A DNA stretch of 64,000 nt from NCBI RefSeq assembly GCF_003160695.1, contig NZ_QGDD01000006.1, forward strand, positions 1 through 64,000, read 5' to 3'. Every line of letters begins with the position of its first letter. The stretch's first letter is position 1. The notes under the pieces are model-generated. The model was not told the origin of the DNA and did not search any database. It saw nothing but the letters and a program-made list of their open reading frames with translations. Positions 34,228 through 42,378 of this stretch are shown in pieces. Both the position numbers and the translations under genes were made by a program. The stretch is from Nocardioides silvaticus (GTDB lineage: Bacteria; Actinomycetota; Actinomycetes; Propionibacteriales; Nocardioidaceae).

Positions 34228-34632
34228 ATGACCTACAACGTGGAGAAGACCGACGAGGAGTGGAAGGCCGAGCTCACTCCCGAGGAGTACGCCGTGCTCC
34301 GCCAGGCCGGCACCGAGCGCGCGTTCAAGGGCGAGTACACCGACACCGAGACCAAGGGCGTCTACCGCTGCAAGGCGTGCCAGGCCAAGCTCTTCGAGTC
34401 CGACACCAAGTTCCACTCCGGCTGCGGCTGGCCGAGCTTCTACCAGCCGATCAGCGACACCATCGAATACCTCGAGGACGACTCGCACGGCATGAAGCGC
34501 ACCGAGGTCCGCTGCGCCAACTGCGGGTCGCACCTCGGCCACGTCTTCCCCGACGGCTACGGCACCCCGACCGGTGACCGCTACTGCATCAACTCGATCA
34601 GCCTCACCCTCGAGCCGGCGGACGGCGCCTGA
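34228..34632 (+). CDS. msrB: Peptide-methionine (R)-S-oxide reductase
   Basis: 134 residues. Two zinc CxxC pairs (C48/C51 and C96/C99), the substrate motif GCGWPSF near 65-71, HLGHVFPDG near 102-110 and the catalytic C120 in RYCINS. Repairs oxidised methionine in proteins. A CTACCCCCGCTGGGTAG palindrome overlaps a probable -10 about 10 bp upstream of the ATG. The 162-bp gap after hemQ holds no other gene. Confidence 0.96.
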   Translation: MTYNVEKTDEEWKAELTPEEYAVLRQAGTERAFKGEYTDTETKGVYRCKACQAKLFESDTKFHSGCGWPSFYQPISDTIEYLEDDSHGMKRTEVRCANCGSHLGHVFPDGYGTPTGDRYCINSISLTLEPADGA

Positions 34633-34702
34633 GAGTCGCGGTCGCCCGTGTCAGCGGGATTTCCCTGAGGCGGGCGACGGCCAAGGGACTTACGGTGTCG
34701 TC

Positions 34703-35410
34703 ATGAGCCCCATCTCGATGCGCACCACCGCGATCTCCGCTCTCGCCGCCGTTGCTGCGGCGGGCGCACTGCTGCTTCCCGCGAGCCCCGCCGCCGCCGC
34801 TCCTCCGGTCGACGGCAACATCGGCTCGTTCGGCTACGGCAAGACCAACCAGGCCGGCTGCACCGACCACCCCGGCCCGATCAACAAGAACCGGACGTTC
34901 ACGTCGGCGACCGGGAAGCGCGCGGCGAAGGTGGAGCGGAGCTTCCGCGCCGAGGAGAGCGGCACCGTCAGCGCCCGCGGCCGGGTCGAGAACCGCAGCA
35001 CGGCGGTCGCAGACGCGGACAACGGCGCGTTCGACACGGTCCGGTTCACCGCCCGCCAGCTGGTGCGGGTCAACGACACGAACGCCGGACTCGACTGCAA
35101 GCTCGGCGTGCTCGCCGACACCCAGTCCGGCGCCGACCTGAAGGTCAACCGCAACGGGCGCGTCCGCATCGAGTGGGACCGCGGCCGCGCCGGTCAGATC
35201 GAGCAGATCCTGGTGTCCCGCAACGGCAACCCGGTGGTCGACAAGATCCGTCCGTCGCGCCACGGCGGGACGACCTTCAACGTCACCCCGGGGACCTATC
35301 TGGTGTTCGTCCAGTTCCAGACACGGGTGAACGAGACCGACATCCCGGCCGGCACCCAGCTCACGAAGCGAGCGAGGTTCCAGGTCGAGCTCGACTACCG
35401 CCGTCGCTGA
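34703..35410 (+). CDS. Secreted protein of unknown function
   Basis: 235 residues with signal peptide (MSPISMRTTAISALAAVAAAGALLLPASPAAAA, cleavage near 33). The mature domain is beta-rich and basic, with two Cys (AGCTDH and LDCKLG) and repeated motifs of alternating hydrophobic/charged residues (VRINWD-like VRIEWDRGRAG, GTYLVFVQFQTRV). No enzyme motif; resembles exported actinobacterial proteins of unknown role. ATG 34703 chosen for the signal peptide. Confidence 0.65.
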   Translation: MSPISMRTTAISALAAVAAAGALLLPASPAAAAPPVDGNIGSFGYGKTNQAGCTDHPGPINKNRTFTSATGKRAAKVERSFRAEESGTVSARGRVENRSTAVADADNGAFDTVRFTARQLVRVNDTNAGLDCKLGVLADTQSGADLKVNRNGRVRIEWDRGRAGQIEQILVSRNGNPVVDKIRPSRHGGTTFNVTPGTYLVFVQFQTRVNETDIPAGTQLTKRARFQVELDYRRR

Positions 35411-35424
35411 GGCCGACCAGCCGG

Positions 35425-36417
35425 TCAGCCCTCGCAGCCGCGGCGCCGCTCGGCCTCGCACACGTCGACGCCCGCCTCGCCGTACGCCGAGTCGGTGCCG
35501 GGCCCGCCGACGAGGAGGTCGTCACCCGGCGTCCCCCTGAGCAGGTCGTTGCCCCGGCCGCCCCGGATGGCGGCCGACGGCGTCGCGCAGACGGCGGAAC
35601 CCGCCGGGTGCACCACCAGGACGTCCCCGCCGCCGTTGCCGCGCACGTCCGCGGTGCAGGCGACCGCGGTGACGGAGTTGAAGCCGGCATCGCCGACCAC
35701 CGTGAGCTCCTCCAACCGGCGGCGGAACAGGCTCAGCGACTGGAACCCGGCGGCGGTCCCGGCCGCGGCTCCGTCCACGGTCACCGCCCCCGTGCCGAGG
35801 TCGAACCCGGCCGAGGTGCAGCCCGGGCAGTCGGTGAGGAGGAAGTCCCGGCCGGGTCCGCCTTCGACGTCGACGCCCGCGTGCAACCCGTTGGCGAAGT
35901 AGTCGTCGGTGCCCGGGCCGAGGTCGGCGGCGACCGTGCCGGCGTACGGCGAGCCGATCTTGAGGACGTCCTCGTCGCCCTCACCGCTGACCACCTTGTG
36001 GTCCTCGGCCGTGCCGGAGAAGACGAGCACCCGGTCGGGTGCGTCGCCGCCGACGTAGGTGTCGTCGCCCGAGCTGCCGGTCTCGTGCAGCACTCCCAGG
36101 TAGGTACGGAGCCCCCAGCCGTCGTACCTCGTGCTGTCGACGAGGTCGTCACCGGCACCCGGGACCACGGTGACCCGGTGGGGCGCGTCGCGGGTCACGC
36201 AGATGACGTCGTCGCCGTCCCTGGTCTCGACCCGACGGGCGCCGTTGGTCACGACGACGTCCGCTCCTGGGCTGGTGGTGAGGTCCTCTCCGAGGGTGCC
36301 GACGTGGGTCGCCGACTGGCCACGACAGGTCGGCTCGCCGGCGGCGGCCGGGGACGAGGTGAGGGGGACGGCGGTGAGGGCGGCGAGCACGGTCGCCGCA
36401 GCAAGGATCGGTTTCAC
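35425..36417 (-). CDS. Secreted RTX-like (hemolysin-type calcium-binding) repeat protein
   Basis: 330 residues, signal peptide cleaved near 26 (PAAAGEPTC). The body contains repeated G-x-G-D-D/G-G-P-G-x-D nonapeptide-like motifs: PGAGDDLVD, GSSGDDTYVGGDAPD, LGPGTDDYF, GGPGRDFLL, IRGGRGNDLLRGTPGDDLLVGGPGTD. These bind calcium in parallel beta rolls. At least four Cys (CTSAG, ACTAD, AVCATP, CEAERRRGCEG) suggest disulfide stabilisation. Probably a surface or secreted structural protein; no toxin domain is present. Confidence 0.8.
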   Translation of the reverse strand: MKPILAAATVLAALTAVPLTSSPAAAGEPTCRGQSATHVGTLGEDLTTSPGADVVVTNGARRVETRDGDDVICVTRDAPHRVTVVPGAGDDLVDSTRYDGWGLRTYLGVLHETGSSGDDTYVGGDAPDRVLVFSGTAEDHKVVSGEGDEDVLKIGSPYAGTVAADLGPGTDDYFANGLHAGVDVEGGPGRDFLLTDCPGCTSAGFDLGTGAVTVDGAAAGTAAGFQSLSLFRRRLEELTVVGDAGFNSVTAVACTADVRGNGGGDVLVVHPAGSAVCATPSAAIRGGRGNDLLRGTPGDDLLVGGPGTDSAYGEAGVDVCEAERRRGCEG

Positions 36418-36491
36418 GTCTCCACTGACGCACGGTGCGGCCGGTTTGTTGTGACGAGTTTTCGTCGGCGACGCCGGTTAGGGTCGATGCC

Positions 36492-37583
36492 ATGGCGAAG
36501 TCGGTGGCGGCGGAGGTCGAGGCCGGAGGACGCAGCGTGCGGATCTCCAGCGCCGACAGGGTGGTCTACGAGGCGACCGACAAGACGCCGGAGGTCACCA
36601 AGCTGATGGTGGCGGAGTACGTCGTCAGCGTGGCCGACGGGCTGATGCGCGCGCTGCAGGACCGGCCGACCGCGTTGGAGCGGTGGCCGAACGGCGTACG
36701 CGAGGGCTTCAAGCTCGCCACCGGTCCCTGGGACAAGGACGCCGAGGCGTTCTACCAGAAGCGGGTGCCGAAGGGGGCGCCCGACTACCTCGAGTCGGTG
36801 CAGATCACCTTCCCGTCCGGCCGCACCGCCGACGAGATCTGCCCGACCGAGATCGCCGTGCCGGTGTGGTGCGCGCAGATGGGTGCCCTCACCTTCCACC
36901 CCTGGCCGGTGCGCCGCGACGACGTCGACCACCCCGACGAGCTGCGGATCGACCTCGACCCCCAGCCCGGCACCACGTTCGCCGACGCCGTCCGCGTCGC
37001 CGGTGTGGCGCGCGAGACCCTCGAGGAGCTCGGGATCCGCGGCTACCCGAAGACGTCCGGCAACCGCGGCATCCACATCTACGTGCGCATCGAGCCACGG
37101 TGGACGTTCGAGGACGTCCGGCACGCCGCGATCGGGTTCGGGCGCGAGCTCGAGCGGCGCGACAAGGGGGTCACCACGGCCTGGTGGAAGGAGGAGCGGG
37201 GGGAGCGCATCTTCGTCGACTACAACCAGAACAACCGCGACCGCACGATCGCGTCGGCGTACTCCCTGCGCCCGATCCCGGGGGCGCCGGTCTCCACGCC
37301 GATGACGTGGGAGGAGATCGCGGAGGTGAAGGACCCCCGCGACCACAACCTCTTCACCGTCCCCGACCGGATGGCCGACGGCGACCCGTGGGCGACCATC
37401 GACGACGAGGCGTTCTCGCTCGAGCCGCTGCTCGAGCTGTGGGAGGAGCTGCCCGGCGGGGAGCTCAACTTCCCGCCCGACTACCCGAAGATGCCGGGGG
37501 AGCCGCCGCGGGTGCAGCCGAGCAAGAAGGTCGCCGAGCACTGGGACGACGAGGGCAACTACATCGGGCCGGACCGTGGCTGA
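36492..37583 (+). CDS. Stand-alone LigD-type polymerase/primase domain protein
   Basis: 363 residues, the LigD PolDom of bacterial NHEJ without nuclease or ligase domains. Motifs: ERWPNGVREGFKLA near 63 and FYQKRVPKGAPDYL near 88, catalytic DxD at D154/D156 in ELRIDLDPQPG, TSGNRGIHIYVRI near 185, and DYNQNNRDRTIASAYSLRP near 240-260. Adds ribo- or deoxynucleotides at double-strand break ends. A LigC-like ligase gene lies 1.2 kb downstream on the other strand; no Ku gene is in the window. Confidence 0.92.
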   Translation: MAKSVAAEVEAGGRSVRISSADRVVYEATDKTPEVTKLMVAEYVVSVADGLMRALQDRPTALERWPNGVREGFKLATGPWDKDAEAFYQKRVPKGAPDYLESVQITFPSGRTADEICPTEIAVPVWCAQMGALTFHPWPVRRDDVDHPDELRIDLDPQPGTTFADAVRVAGVARETLEELGIRGYPKTSGNRGIHIYVRIEPRWTFEDVRHAAIGFGRELERRDKGVTTAWWKEERGERIFVDYNQNNRDRTIASAYSLRPIPGAPVSTPMTWEEIAEVKDPRDHNLFTVPDRMADGDPWATIDDEAFSLEPLLELWEELPGGELNFPPDYPKMPGEPPRVQPSKKVAEHWDDEGNYIGPDRG

Positions 37584-38121
37584 GGACGACCGGGTGTCGC
37601 GCAACGTCGAGGAGCCGCCCAAGACCGGTCCGGCCGGCGCCCCGCGGTGGGCCGACTACCTCGACTGGGTCCGCGGCGAGATGATCCGCGGCGTGCTCGA
37701 CCTGACGCCCGAGCAGCAACGCACCGCCAGGGTGCCGTCGGGCTGGACCCCGCTCGAGCTGCTCAGCCACGCGCTGCACATGGAGCAGCGCTGGTTCGTC
37801 TGGGGCTTCCTCGGCGAGCCGGTCGAGGAGCCGTTCGGCGACTGGGACGTCGACAACCCCGGCGAGGACACCCCTGACGCCCGCTGGCAGGTCCCGGCGG
37901 ACGCGACCGCCGAGTCCTACGCCGAGCGACTCGAGGCGATCGGTGAGCGCACTCGTGAGGTGCTCGCGTCGTACCCGCTCGACGCGCGGGGCGCCGTCGG
38001 CGGCCGGTTCACCTCCGACCCACCCACCCTGGAGTGGATCTGCTTCCACGTGCTGGCCGAGTACGCCCGGCACGCCGGGCACCTGGACATCGTCGTCGAG
38101 CTGGGTAGGTCGGGGGACTGA
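37576..38121 (+). CDS. DinB/DUF664 family protein
   Basis: 181 residues, four-helix DinB-like fold: WVRGEMIRGVLDLTPEQQRT near 31-50, then WTPLELLSHALHMEQRWFVWGFLGE near 57 with the first metal His, and EWICFHVLAEYARHAGHLDIV near 152-172 with the other two His. These are the usual metal ligands of thiol-S-transferase-type DinB proteins. GTG start overlaps the polymerase gene by 8 bp, so co-expressed with it. Substrate thiol (possibly mycothiol) is inference. Confidence 0.8.
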   Translation: MAEDDRVSRNVEEPPKTGPAGAPRWADYLDWVRGEMIRGVLDLTPEQQRTARVPSGWTPLELLSHALHMEQRWFVWGFLGEPVEEPFGDWDVDNPGEDTPDARWQVPADATAESYAERLEAIGERTREVLASYPLDARGAVGGRFTSDPPTLEWICFHVLAEYARHAGHLDIVVELGRSGD

Positions 38122-38152
38122 ATCGGCCGGACGGTCGGCCGCCGGGGGGCGC

Positions 38153-38232
38153 GGAATACCCGGTCGACCGGGTATTCCACGGGTTGTCAGCCTCTGCAAG
38201 GGCTGACAAGGCAGGGGAAAGGCTGACAACCC
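38153..38232. repeat. Nested palindromes (26-bp perfect palindrome plus GGCTGACAA inverted repeats)
   Basis: GGAATACCCGGTCGACCGGG with its continuation TATTCC (38153-38178) is a perfect 26-bp palindrome. Immediately after, GGGTTGTCAGCCT (38181-38193) pairs with AGGCTGACAACCC (38220-38232), with a third GGCTGACAA copy between them (38201). The block is bracketed by direct repeats GCCGGGGGGCG at 38141 and 38241, exactly 100 bp apart. It lies between convergent genes and could terminate both, but the flanking direct repeats look like an inserted element. Confidence 0.7.
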
Positions 38233-38262
38233 TGAGGCGCGCCGGGGGGCGGGCGTGCCCGG

Positions 38263-38811
38263 TCAGACTCCCGTGACCCCTTCACCCCCACCGGCCTGCT
38301 CGTCGAAGGTCTCGTGCTCGAGCAGGTGCAGGACAGGGACGCCGAGCTTGCGGCGGGCGCGGGAGGTCCAGTCGACGTGGAAGAACTCGGCGACGACGTG
38401 GGGGCGGGTGAGGACGATCGCCTCGCGGCCGTCGACCTCGCCCACCTTGGCGGCGAGGGCGTCGACGGGCGGGTTGCTGACCACGGCGGCGCTGCCGACC
38501 TCGGCGCCGGCGGCGCGGAGGGCGTCGGTGGTCGCGGCGAGGTCGTGGGTGGCCTGGTCCTTCTGCTCCTCGCGCAGCGCGGCCAGCTCGTCGGGGCTGG
38601 GCGTCATCGGGGGTGCGAGCAGGTCGGCTCCGCCGATCGCTCCGAGCGACGCCTCGACGGCCGCGGCGGCGTCCACCAGGGGGAGCAGCACGTGGTAGAC
38701 GACTTGAGCGTCGAAGTCGGCGTGCAGGGATCGCACCTGGGCCGCGTCCGCGGCGGTCAGGGGCTGCTCGACGAGCAGGACGACGTCGTACCTCTCGGGT
38801 GCGGGCTCCAT
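38263..38811 (-). CDS. Conserved hypothetical protein, Rossmann-like
   Basis: 182 residues. Alternating strands and helices (YDVVLLVEQPL, AQVVYHVLLPL, VSNPPVDALAAKVGEVDGREAIVLTRPHVVAEFFH) resemble a universal-stress or nucleotide-binding-like alpha/beta fold, with the end ARRKLGVPVLHLLEH typical of a final strand-helix. No catalytic signature. It is the last of a minus-strand series (soxR, DUF4032, ligase, this gene), 10 bp after the ligase stop. Function unknown. Confidence 0.65.
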   Translation of the reverse strand: MEPAPERYDVVLLVEQPLTAADAAQVRSLHADFDAQVVYHVLLPLVDAAAAVEASLGAIGGADLLAPPMTPSPDELAALREEQKDQATHDLAATTDALRAAGAEVGSAAVVSNPPVDALAAKVGEVDGREAIVLTRPHVVAEFFHVDWTSRARRKLGVPVLHLLEHETFDEQAGGGEGVTGV

Positions 38812-38821
38812 GCCCTCCAGA

Positions 38822-39922
38822 CTATCCGCCGAGGACGTCGGACAGGTCGTAGGAAACGGGCTGCTCGAGCTGTTCGTAGCCGCATGACTCGGGGTCGCGG
38901 TCGTCGCGCCAGCGCTTGAAGTGCGCGGTGTGCCGGAAGCGGCGTCCCTCCATCGCGTCGTACTTCACCTCGAGCACGCGCTCCGGGCGTAGCGGCACGA
39001 ACGAGAGGTCCTTGCCCGCGCTCCACCGGCTCTGGGTGCCGGGCTGGCGGCCGGGGTTGGCGACGAGGAACTCCTGCCAGCGACCCCACGGGTGCTCCTC
39101 GATGGGTACGACGAGCGCCTGCATCTCCTGCCACAGCTCGGCGCGGCGGGCCTCGGTGAAGCTGGCGCTGACGCCGACGTGCTGGAGCTCGCCGCCGTCG
39201 TACATGCCGAGCAGGAGGCTGCCGAGGAGCGGCCGCTCGGGCGTGCTGGTCTTGTGCTCGCGCATGCCCGCGACCACGACGTCGGCGGTGCGCTCGTGCT
39301 TGATCTTGAGCATGGTCCGGGCGTTGGGCTGGTACGGCGCGCCCAGCGGCTTCGCCACCACGCCGTCCAGGCCCGCGCCCTCGAACTGGTGGAACCACTC
39401 CTCAGCGACCGCCGGGTCGGTGCTGGTGCGGGTCAGGTGGCAGGTACCGTCGGGCGGCAGGTCGGCCAGGGCCGCCGTGAGTGCCTCCCGCCGCTCGGAG
39501 AACGGGCGGTCCATGAACGACTCGTCGTCGAGCGCGAGCAGGTCGAAGGCGACATAGCTGGCGGGGGTCTTCTCCGCGAGCATGGTGATCCGGCTCTCGG
39601 CCGGGTGGATCCGCTCCTGGAGGACCTCGAACTGCAGCCGGTCGCGCCCGTCGGTGGGCAGCGCCACGAAGATCTCGCCGTCGAGCACGCACCGTGCGGG
39701 CAGCTGCTCGCGCGCGGCGACGACGAGCTCGGGGAAGTAGCGGGTCAGCGGCTTGGTGTTGCGGCTGGCCAGCTCGACCTCGTCGCCGTCCTTGAACAGG
39801 AGGCACCGGAAGCCGTCCCACTTGGGCTCGAAGCTGAGGCCTCCGAACTTCTCCGGATCGGGCACGCCCTTCACCGCCTTGGCGAGCATCGGCTGGACGG
39901 GCGGCATCACGGGCAGGTCCAC
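38822..39922 (-). CDS. ligC: ATP-dependent DNA ligase, LigC-type
   Basis: 366 residues: adenylation domain plus OB fold, the size of actinobacterial LigC. Nucleotidyl-transferase motif I with nucleophile K34 in FEPKWDGFRCLL, motif III-like YVAFDLLALD near 130, motif IV GLDGVVAKPLG near 190, motif V MLKIKHERTADVVV near 210. The OB region ends VLEVKYDAMEGRRFRHTAHFKRWR. Seals nicks in DNA repair; the nearby stand-alone PolDom supports a split NHEJ toolkit. GTG 39922 assumed; ATG 39907 is a close alternative. Confidence 0.92.
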   Translation of the reverse strand: MDLPVMPPVQPMLAKAVKGVPDPEKFGGLSFEPKWDGFRCLLFKDGDEVELASRNTKPLTRYFPELVVAAREQLPARCVLDGEIFVALPTDGRDRLQFEVLQERIHPAESRITMLAEKTPASYVAFDLLALDDESFMDRPFSERREALTAALADLPPDGTCHLTRTSTDPAVAEEWFHQFEGAGLDGVVAKPLGAPYQPNARTMLKIKHERTADVVVAGMREHKTSTPERPLLGSLLLGMYDGGELQHVGVSASFTEARRAELWQEMQALVVPIEEHPWGRWQEFLVANPGRQPGTQSRWSAGKDLSFVPLRPERVLEVKYDAMEGRRFRHTAHFKRWRDDRDPESCGYEQLEQPVSYDLSDVLGG

Positions 39923-39933
39923 GGTTCTGGAGA

Positions 39934-41151
39934 CTAGTCCGGCGTCACCAACTCATCGGGCCGCGTCGGGAGGACGTTCGCGACGTAGTCGCGTGCCGAC
40001 TCGAAGATGTCCACCTCGTGACCGGCCTTCTCCGACAGGAACCACCGGTGCACCAGCACCTCGTGGAAGAACTCGGCGGGCTCGAGCTTGCCGCGCTGGT
40101 CGGCGGGCATCAGCCGCACCAACGGTTCGTAGACGGTCGTCAGCCACTGGTTGGCGACGAGCGAGCGGTCCTCGCGCCCGAGGTCGTGGTGGGCGGTGTA
40201 GGCCGCGAGGTCGTTGAGGAGGCGGCGGGCCTGGTCGTTCTCGACGCCGAGCCCGGTCAGCGCCTGGAGCTCGCGCGAGTGGTGGCCGGCCTCGACCACC
40301 TTCGGCTGGATGCGGACGACGTCGCCGCCGAGGTCGGTCACGATGTCGAGCTCGTCGACGTCGAACCCGAGCTCGTTGAGCCGCTCGATCCGCTGCTCGA
40401 TGCGCCACATCTCGTCGGTGCCGAACTCCTCGGCCTCGGTGAGCTCGCGCCACAGCGCGTCGTACCGCTCTGCGAGGAGGTCCACGATGTCGTGCGCCTG
40501 GACCCCGGGGTCGAGCTCCTCGCCCGCCTGGAGGTCGAGCAGCTCGGCGAAGACGTTCTCGCCGGCGACGGTGAGGTCGTGCTCGCGCATCCGGTCGGAC
40601 AGCGTCTCCTTCAGCTCCCCGGTCTCGGCGTCGACGAGGTAGGCCGCGAACCCGCCCGCGTTCCGACGGAACAGCACGTTGGACAGCGACACGTCGCCCC
40701 AGTAGAAGCCGGTCAGGTGCAGCCGCACCAGCAGGACGACGAGGGCGTCGACCAGCTGGGGCAGGTTGTCGGCGCTGAGGCCGTGACGGAACAGGCTCCG
40801 GTAGGGGAGCGAGAAGCTGAGGTGCTCCGTCACCAGGACCGCGGGCAGGTCCTCCCCGGCTGCGTCGGTGCGGCCGGTCACGACCGCCTTCGGGGTGACC
40901 GTGGGCAGGTCGAGCCGCCTCAGGTCGCGCAGCACCCGGTACTCCCGCAGCGCGATCTCCGGCTGGGTCTCCTTCACCGCGAGGGTCTGCTGCCCGATGC
41001 GGACGATGCGCACCACGTGCCGGGAGAGCCCACGCGGAAGGGGTACGACGTGCTCGTCGGTCCAGTCCTCCAGCGGGGTCGACCAGGGGAGGGTCAGCAG
41101 GGCCGTCTTCTCGGCCGGCCCGACCCGGCTGGCGACCACGTGCAGCGCCAT
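39934..41151 (-). CDS. DUF4032 protein with kinase-like N-terminal domain
   Basis: 405 residues. The N-terminal half has a protein-kinase-like arrangement: VRIVRIGQQTLAVKETQPEIALREYRVLRDLRRL near 45-80 (Lys/Glu), VLVTEHLSFSLPYRSLF near 105, RLHLTGFYWGDVSLSNVLFRR near 145 (catalytic-loop-like D with N) and YLVDAETGEL near 172 (DFG-like D). The C-terminal half is the DUF4032 domain (about 210-370). Found in many actinobacteria, role undefined. 18 bp downstream of soxR and 11 bp upstream of the ligase stop-side boundary. Confidence 0.85.
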   Translation of the reverse strand: MALHVVASRVGPAEKTALLTLPWSTPLEDWTDEHVVPLPRGLSRHVVRIVRIGQQTLAVKETQPEIALREYRVLRDLRRLDLPTVTPKAVVTGRTDAAGEDLPAVLVTEHLSFSLPYRSLFRHGLSADNLPQLVDALVVLLVRLHLTGFYWGDVSLSNVLFRRNAGGFAAYLVDAETGELKETLSDRMREHDLTVAGENVFAELLDLQAGEELDPGVQAHDIVDLLAERYDALWRELTEAEEFGTDEMWRIEQRIERLNELGFDVDELDIVTDLGGDVVRIQPKVVEAGHHSRELQALTGLGVENDQARRLLNDLAAYTAHHDLGREDRSLVANQWLTTVYEPLVRLMPADQRGKLEPAEFFHEVLVHRWFLSEKAGHEVDIFESARDYVANVLPTRPDELVTPD

Positions 41152-41169
41152 GAGCGGGACCCTACGCGG

Positions 41170-41604
41170 TCACGGCTCCAACAGCACCGCGCCCTTGCCG
41201 CCCTGCTCGCCGGCCACGTCGCCGGGGTTCATCAGCGCACAGCTCTTCAGGCTGAGACAGCCGCAGCCGATGCAGCTGTCGAGCCGCTGCTGGAGCAGCC
41301 GGATCCGTCGTACCTGCTCCTCGAGGCGCGGCTTCCAGTCCCGGCTGATCCGGTGCCAGTCGGCTTTCGTCGGCGTCCGGTTGTCCGGCAGCGTCGACAG
41401 CGCCTCGGCCACCTCCTCCAGCGTCAGCCCGACCCGTTGCGCCGCCCGGATGAACGACACCCGCCGCAGCGTCGACTGCTCGTAGCGCCGCTGGTTCCCG
41501 GTCGTGCGGGTCGAGTGCACCAGGCCCTTGTCCTCGTAGAACCGGATCGCGCTCGTCGCCACGCCCGCCCGCTCCGCGAGCTGCCCGATGGTCAGCAGGG
41601 TCAT
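41170..41604 (-). CDS. soxR: Redox-sensitive transcriptional activator SoxR
   Basis: 144 residues, MerR family. HTH LTIGQLAERAGVATSAIRFYE at 4-24, dimerisation helix, and the C-terminal [2Fe-2S] cluster motif C-x2-C-x-C-x5-C (C111, C114, C116, C122; CIGCGCLSLKSC), the SoxR signature. In actinobacteria SoxR responds to redox-active compounds rather than controlling soxS. A TTCAA-N6-TTGAA palindrome 31 bp upstream of the ATG is a candidate SoxR box. Followed on the same strand by DUF4032. Confidence 0.95.
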   Translation of the reverse strand: MTLLTIGQLAERAGVATSAIRFYEDKGLVHSTRTTGNQRRYEQSTLRRVSFIRAAQRVGLTLEEVAEALSTLPDNRTPTKADWHRISRDWKPRLEEQVRRIRLLQQRLDSCIGCGCLSLKSCALMNPGDVAGEQGGKGAVLLEP

Positions 41605-41634
41605 GCGCAGATCGTGCCTGCCACGGCGTCAAAG

Positions 41635-41650
41635 TTCAAGCGAAGTTGAA
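41635..41650. promoter_or_regulatory. Candidate SoxR box upstream of soxR
   Basis: TTCAAGCGAAGTTGAA: 5-bp inverse arms with a 6-nt centre inside a longer symmetric run GTCAAAGTTCAAGCGAAGTT. Position relative to soxR (31 bp upstream) fits an autoregulatory MerR-type operator spanning an overlong -35/-10 spacer. Confidence 0.35.
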
Positions 41651-41689
41651 GTCCGCTCGCGCGACCGGGGCGGTTGAACCGGGCCGGGA

Positions 41690-42094
41690 TCAGTACGACT
41701 GCCCGCTGGCGTAACGCTCTCGACGGAAGTGCCGTCCTTTGCCCCGGTTCCTGCTCTTGTAGGTCGGCAGCTGCGAGTCGCAGTTGGGACAGATCATGCG
41801 GAGGTTCTCCCGGCGGTTGTTCGAAGCGTCTGCGTCGATGTGATCGGGGATCAGGACGAGAGGCTGCCCGTTCCACTCCTCGACGATCCCGCAGATAGCG
41901 CAGCATCCGTCCTGCTCGTCCAAGAGGTGCCGACGCACGTAGTGGGCCGCCTTGCTGCCGACCGAAGCAACGCCCGACTTCAGCCATTCCGCGGTTCTCC
42001 CTGCTCGGGTGGAGGAGTGCTGGCAGTCGACGCTGCAGTAGACCTTCTGGCTCCGCTTCGTCAGTTCGCGGCCGCAGCCGCGACATTGCTTCAT
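41690..42094 (-). CDS. HNH endonuclease domain protein
   Basis: 134 residues. N-terminal zinc-ribbon-like CxxC pairs (QCRGCGREL and YCSVDCQH), then a HNH core: GCCAICGIVEEWNG near 63-77, LVLIPDHIDADASNNRRENLRMICPNCDSQ near 80-110, with catalytic D-H and N. A basic tail follows. Typical of free-standing mobile or phage-associated HNH proteins. It sits directly beside tRNA-Thr and has lower GC than its surroundings, so it may be a remnant of integration at the tRNA. Confidence 0.85.
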   Translation of the reverse strand: MKQCRGCGRELTKRSQKVYCSVDCQHSSTRAGRTAEWLKSGVASVGSKAAHYVRRHLLDEQDGCCAICGIVEEWNGQPLVLIPDHIDADASNNRRENLRMICPNCDSQLPTYKSRNRGKGRHFRRERYASGQSY

Positions 42095-42132
42095 GAGCCG
42101 ACGCTAGGGAGTAATTCCGACACAATCCTCAG

Positions 42133-42206
42133 AGCCGCGTGTCGGATTCGAACCGACGCCCCTTCGCTTACAAGGCGAACGCTCTGGCCATCTGAGCTAA
42201 CGCGGC
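42133..42206 (-). tRNA. tRNA-Thr (anticodon TGT)
   Basis: 74-nt cloverleaf on the minus strand: acceptor GCCGCGT/ACGCGGC, D stem GCTC/GAGC, anticodon stem TTCGC/GCGAA with loop CTTGTAA (anticodon TGT, reading ACA), variable loop GGGGC, T stem GTCGG/CCGAC with TTCGAAT loop. The discriminator base is T and CCA is not encoded. Intact. Confidence 0.97.
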
Positions 42207-42378
42207 GTGGGCCCATGCGGGCGCGCGGCAATGGTAGTCAGCGCGACGCCTGGACGACGAAAGTACGCCGCCGTGTGACCGGTGCAACGGGTAGCAGCTC
42301 GGCCGGAAGTGGGTATTACTACCGATCTCACCAGCGAGTGGACCGGCCGGGGGGTCCGGAAAGAAGCACCACGGAACG

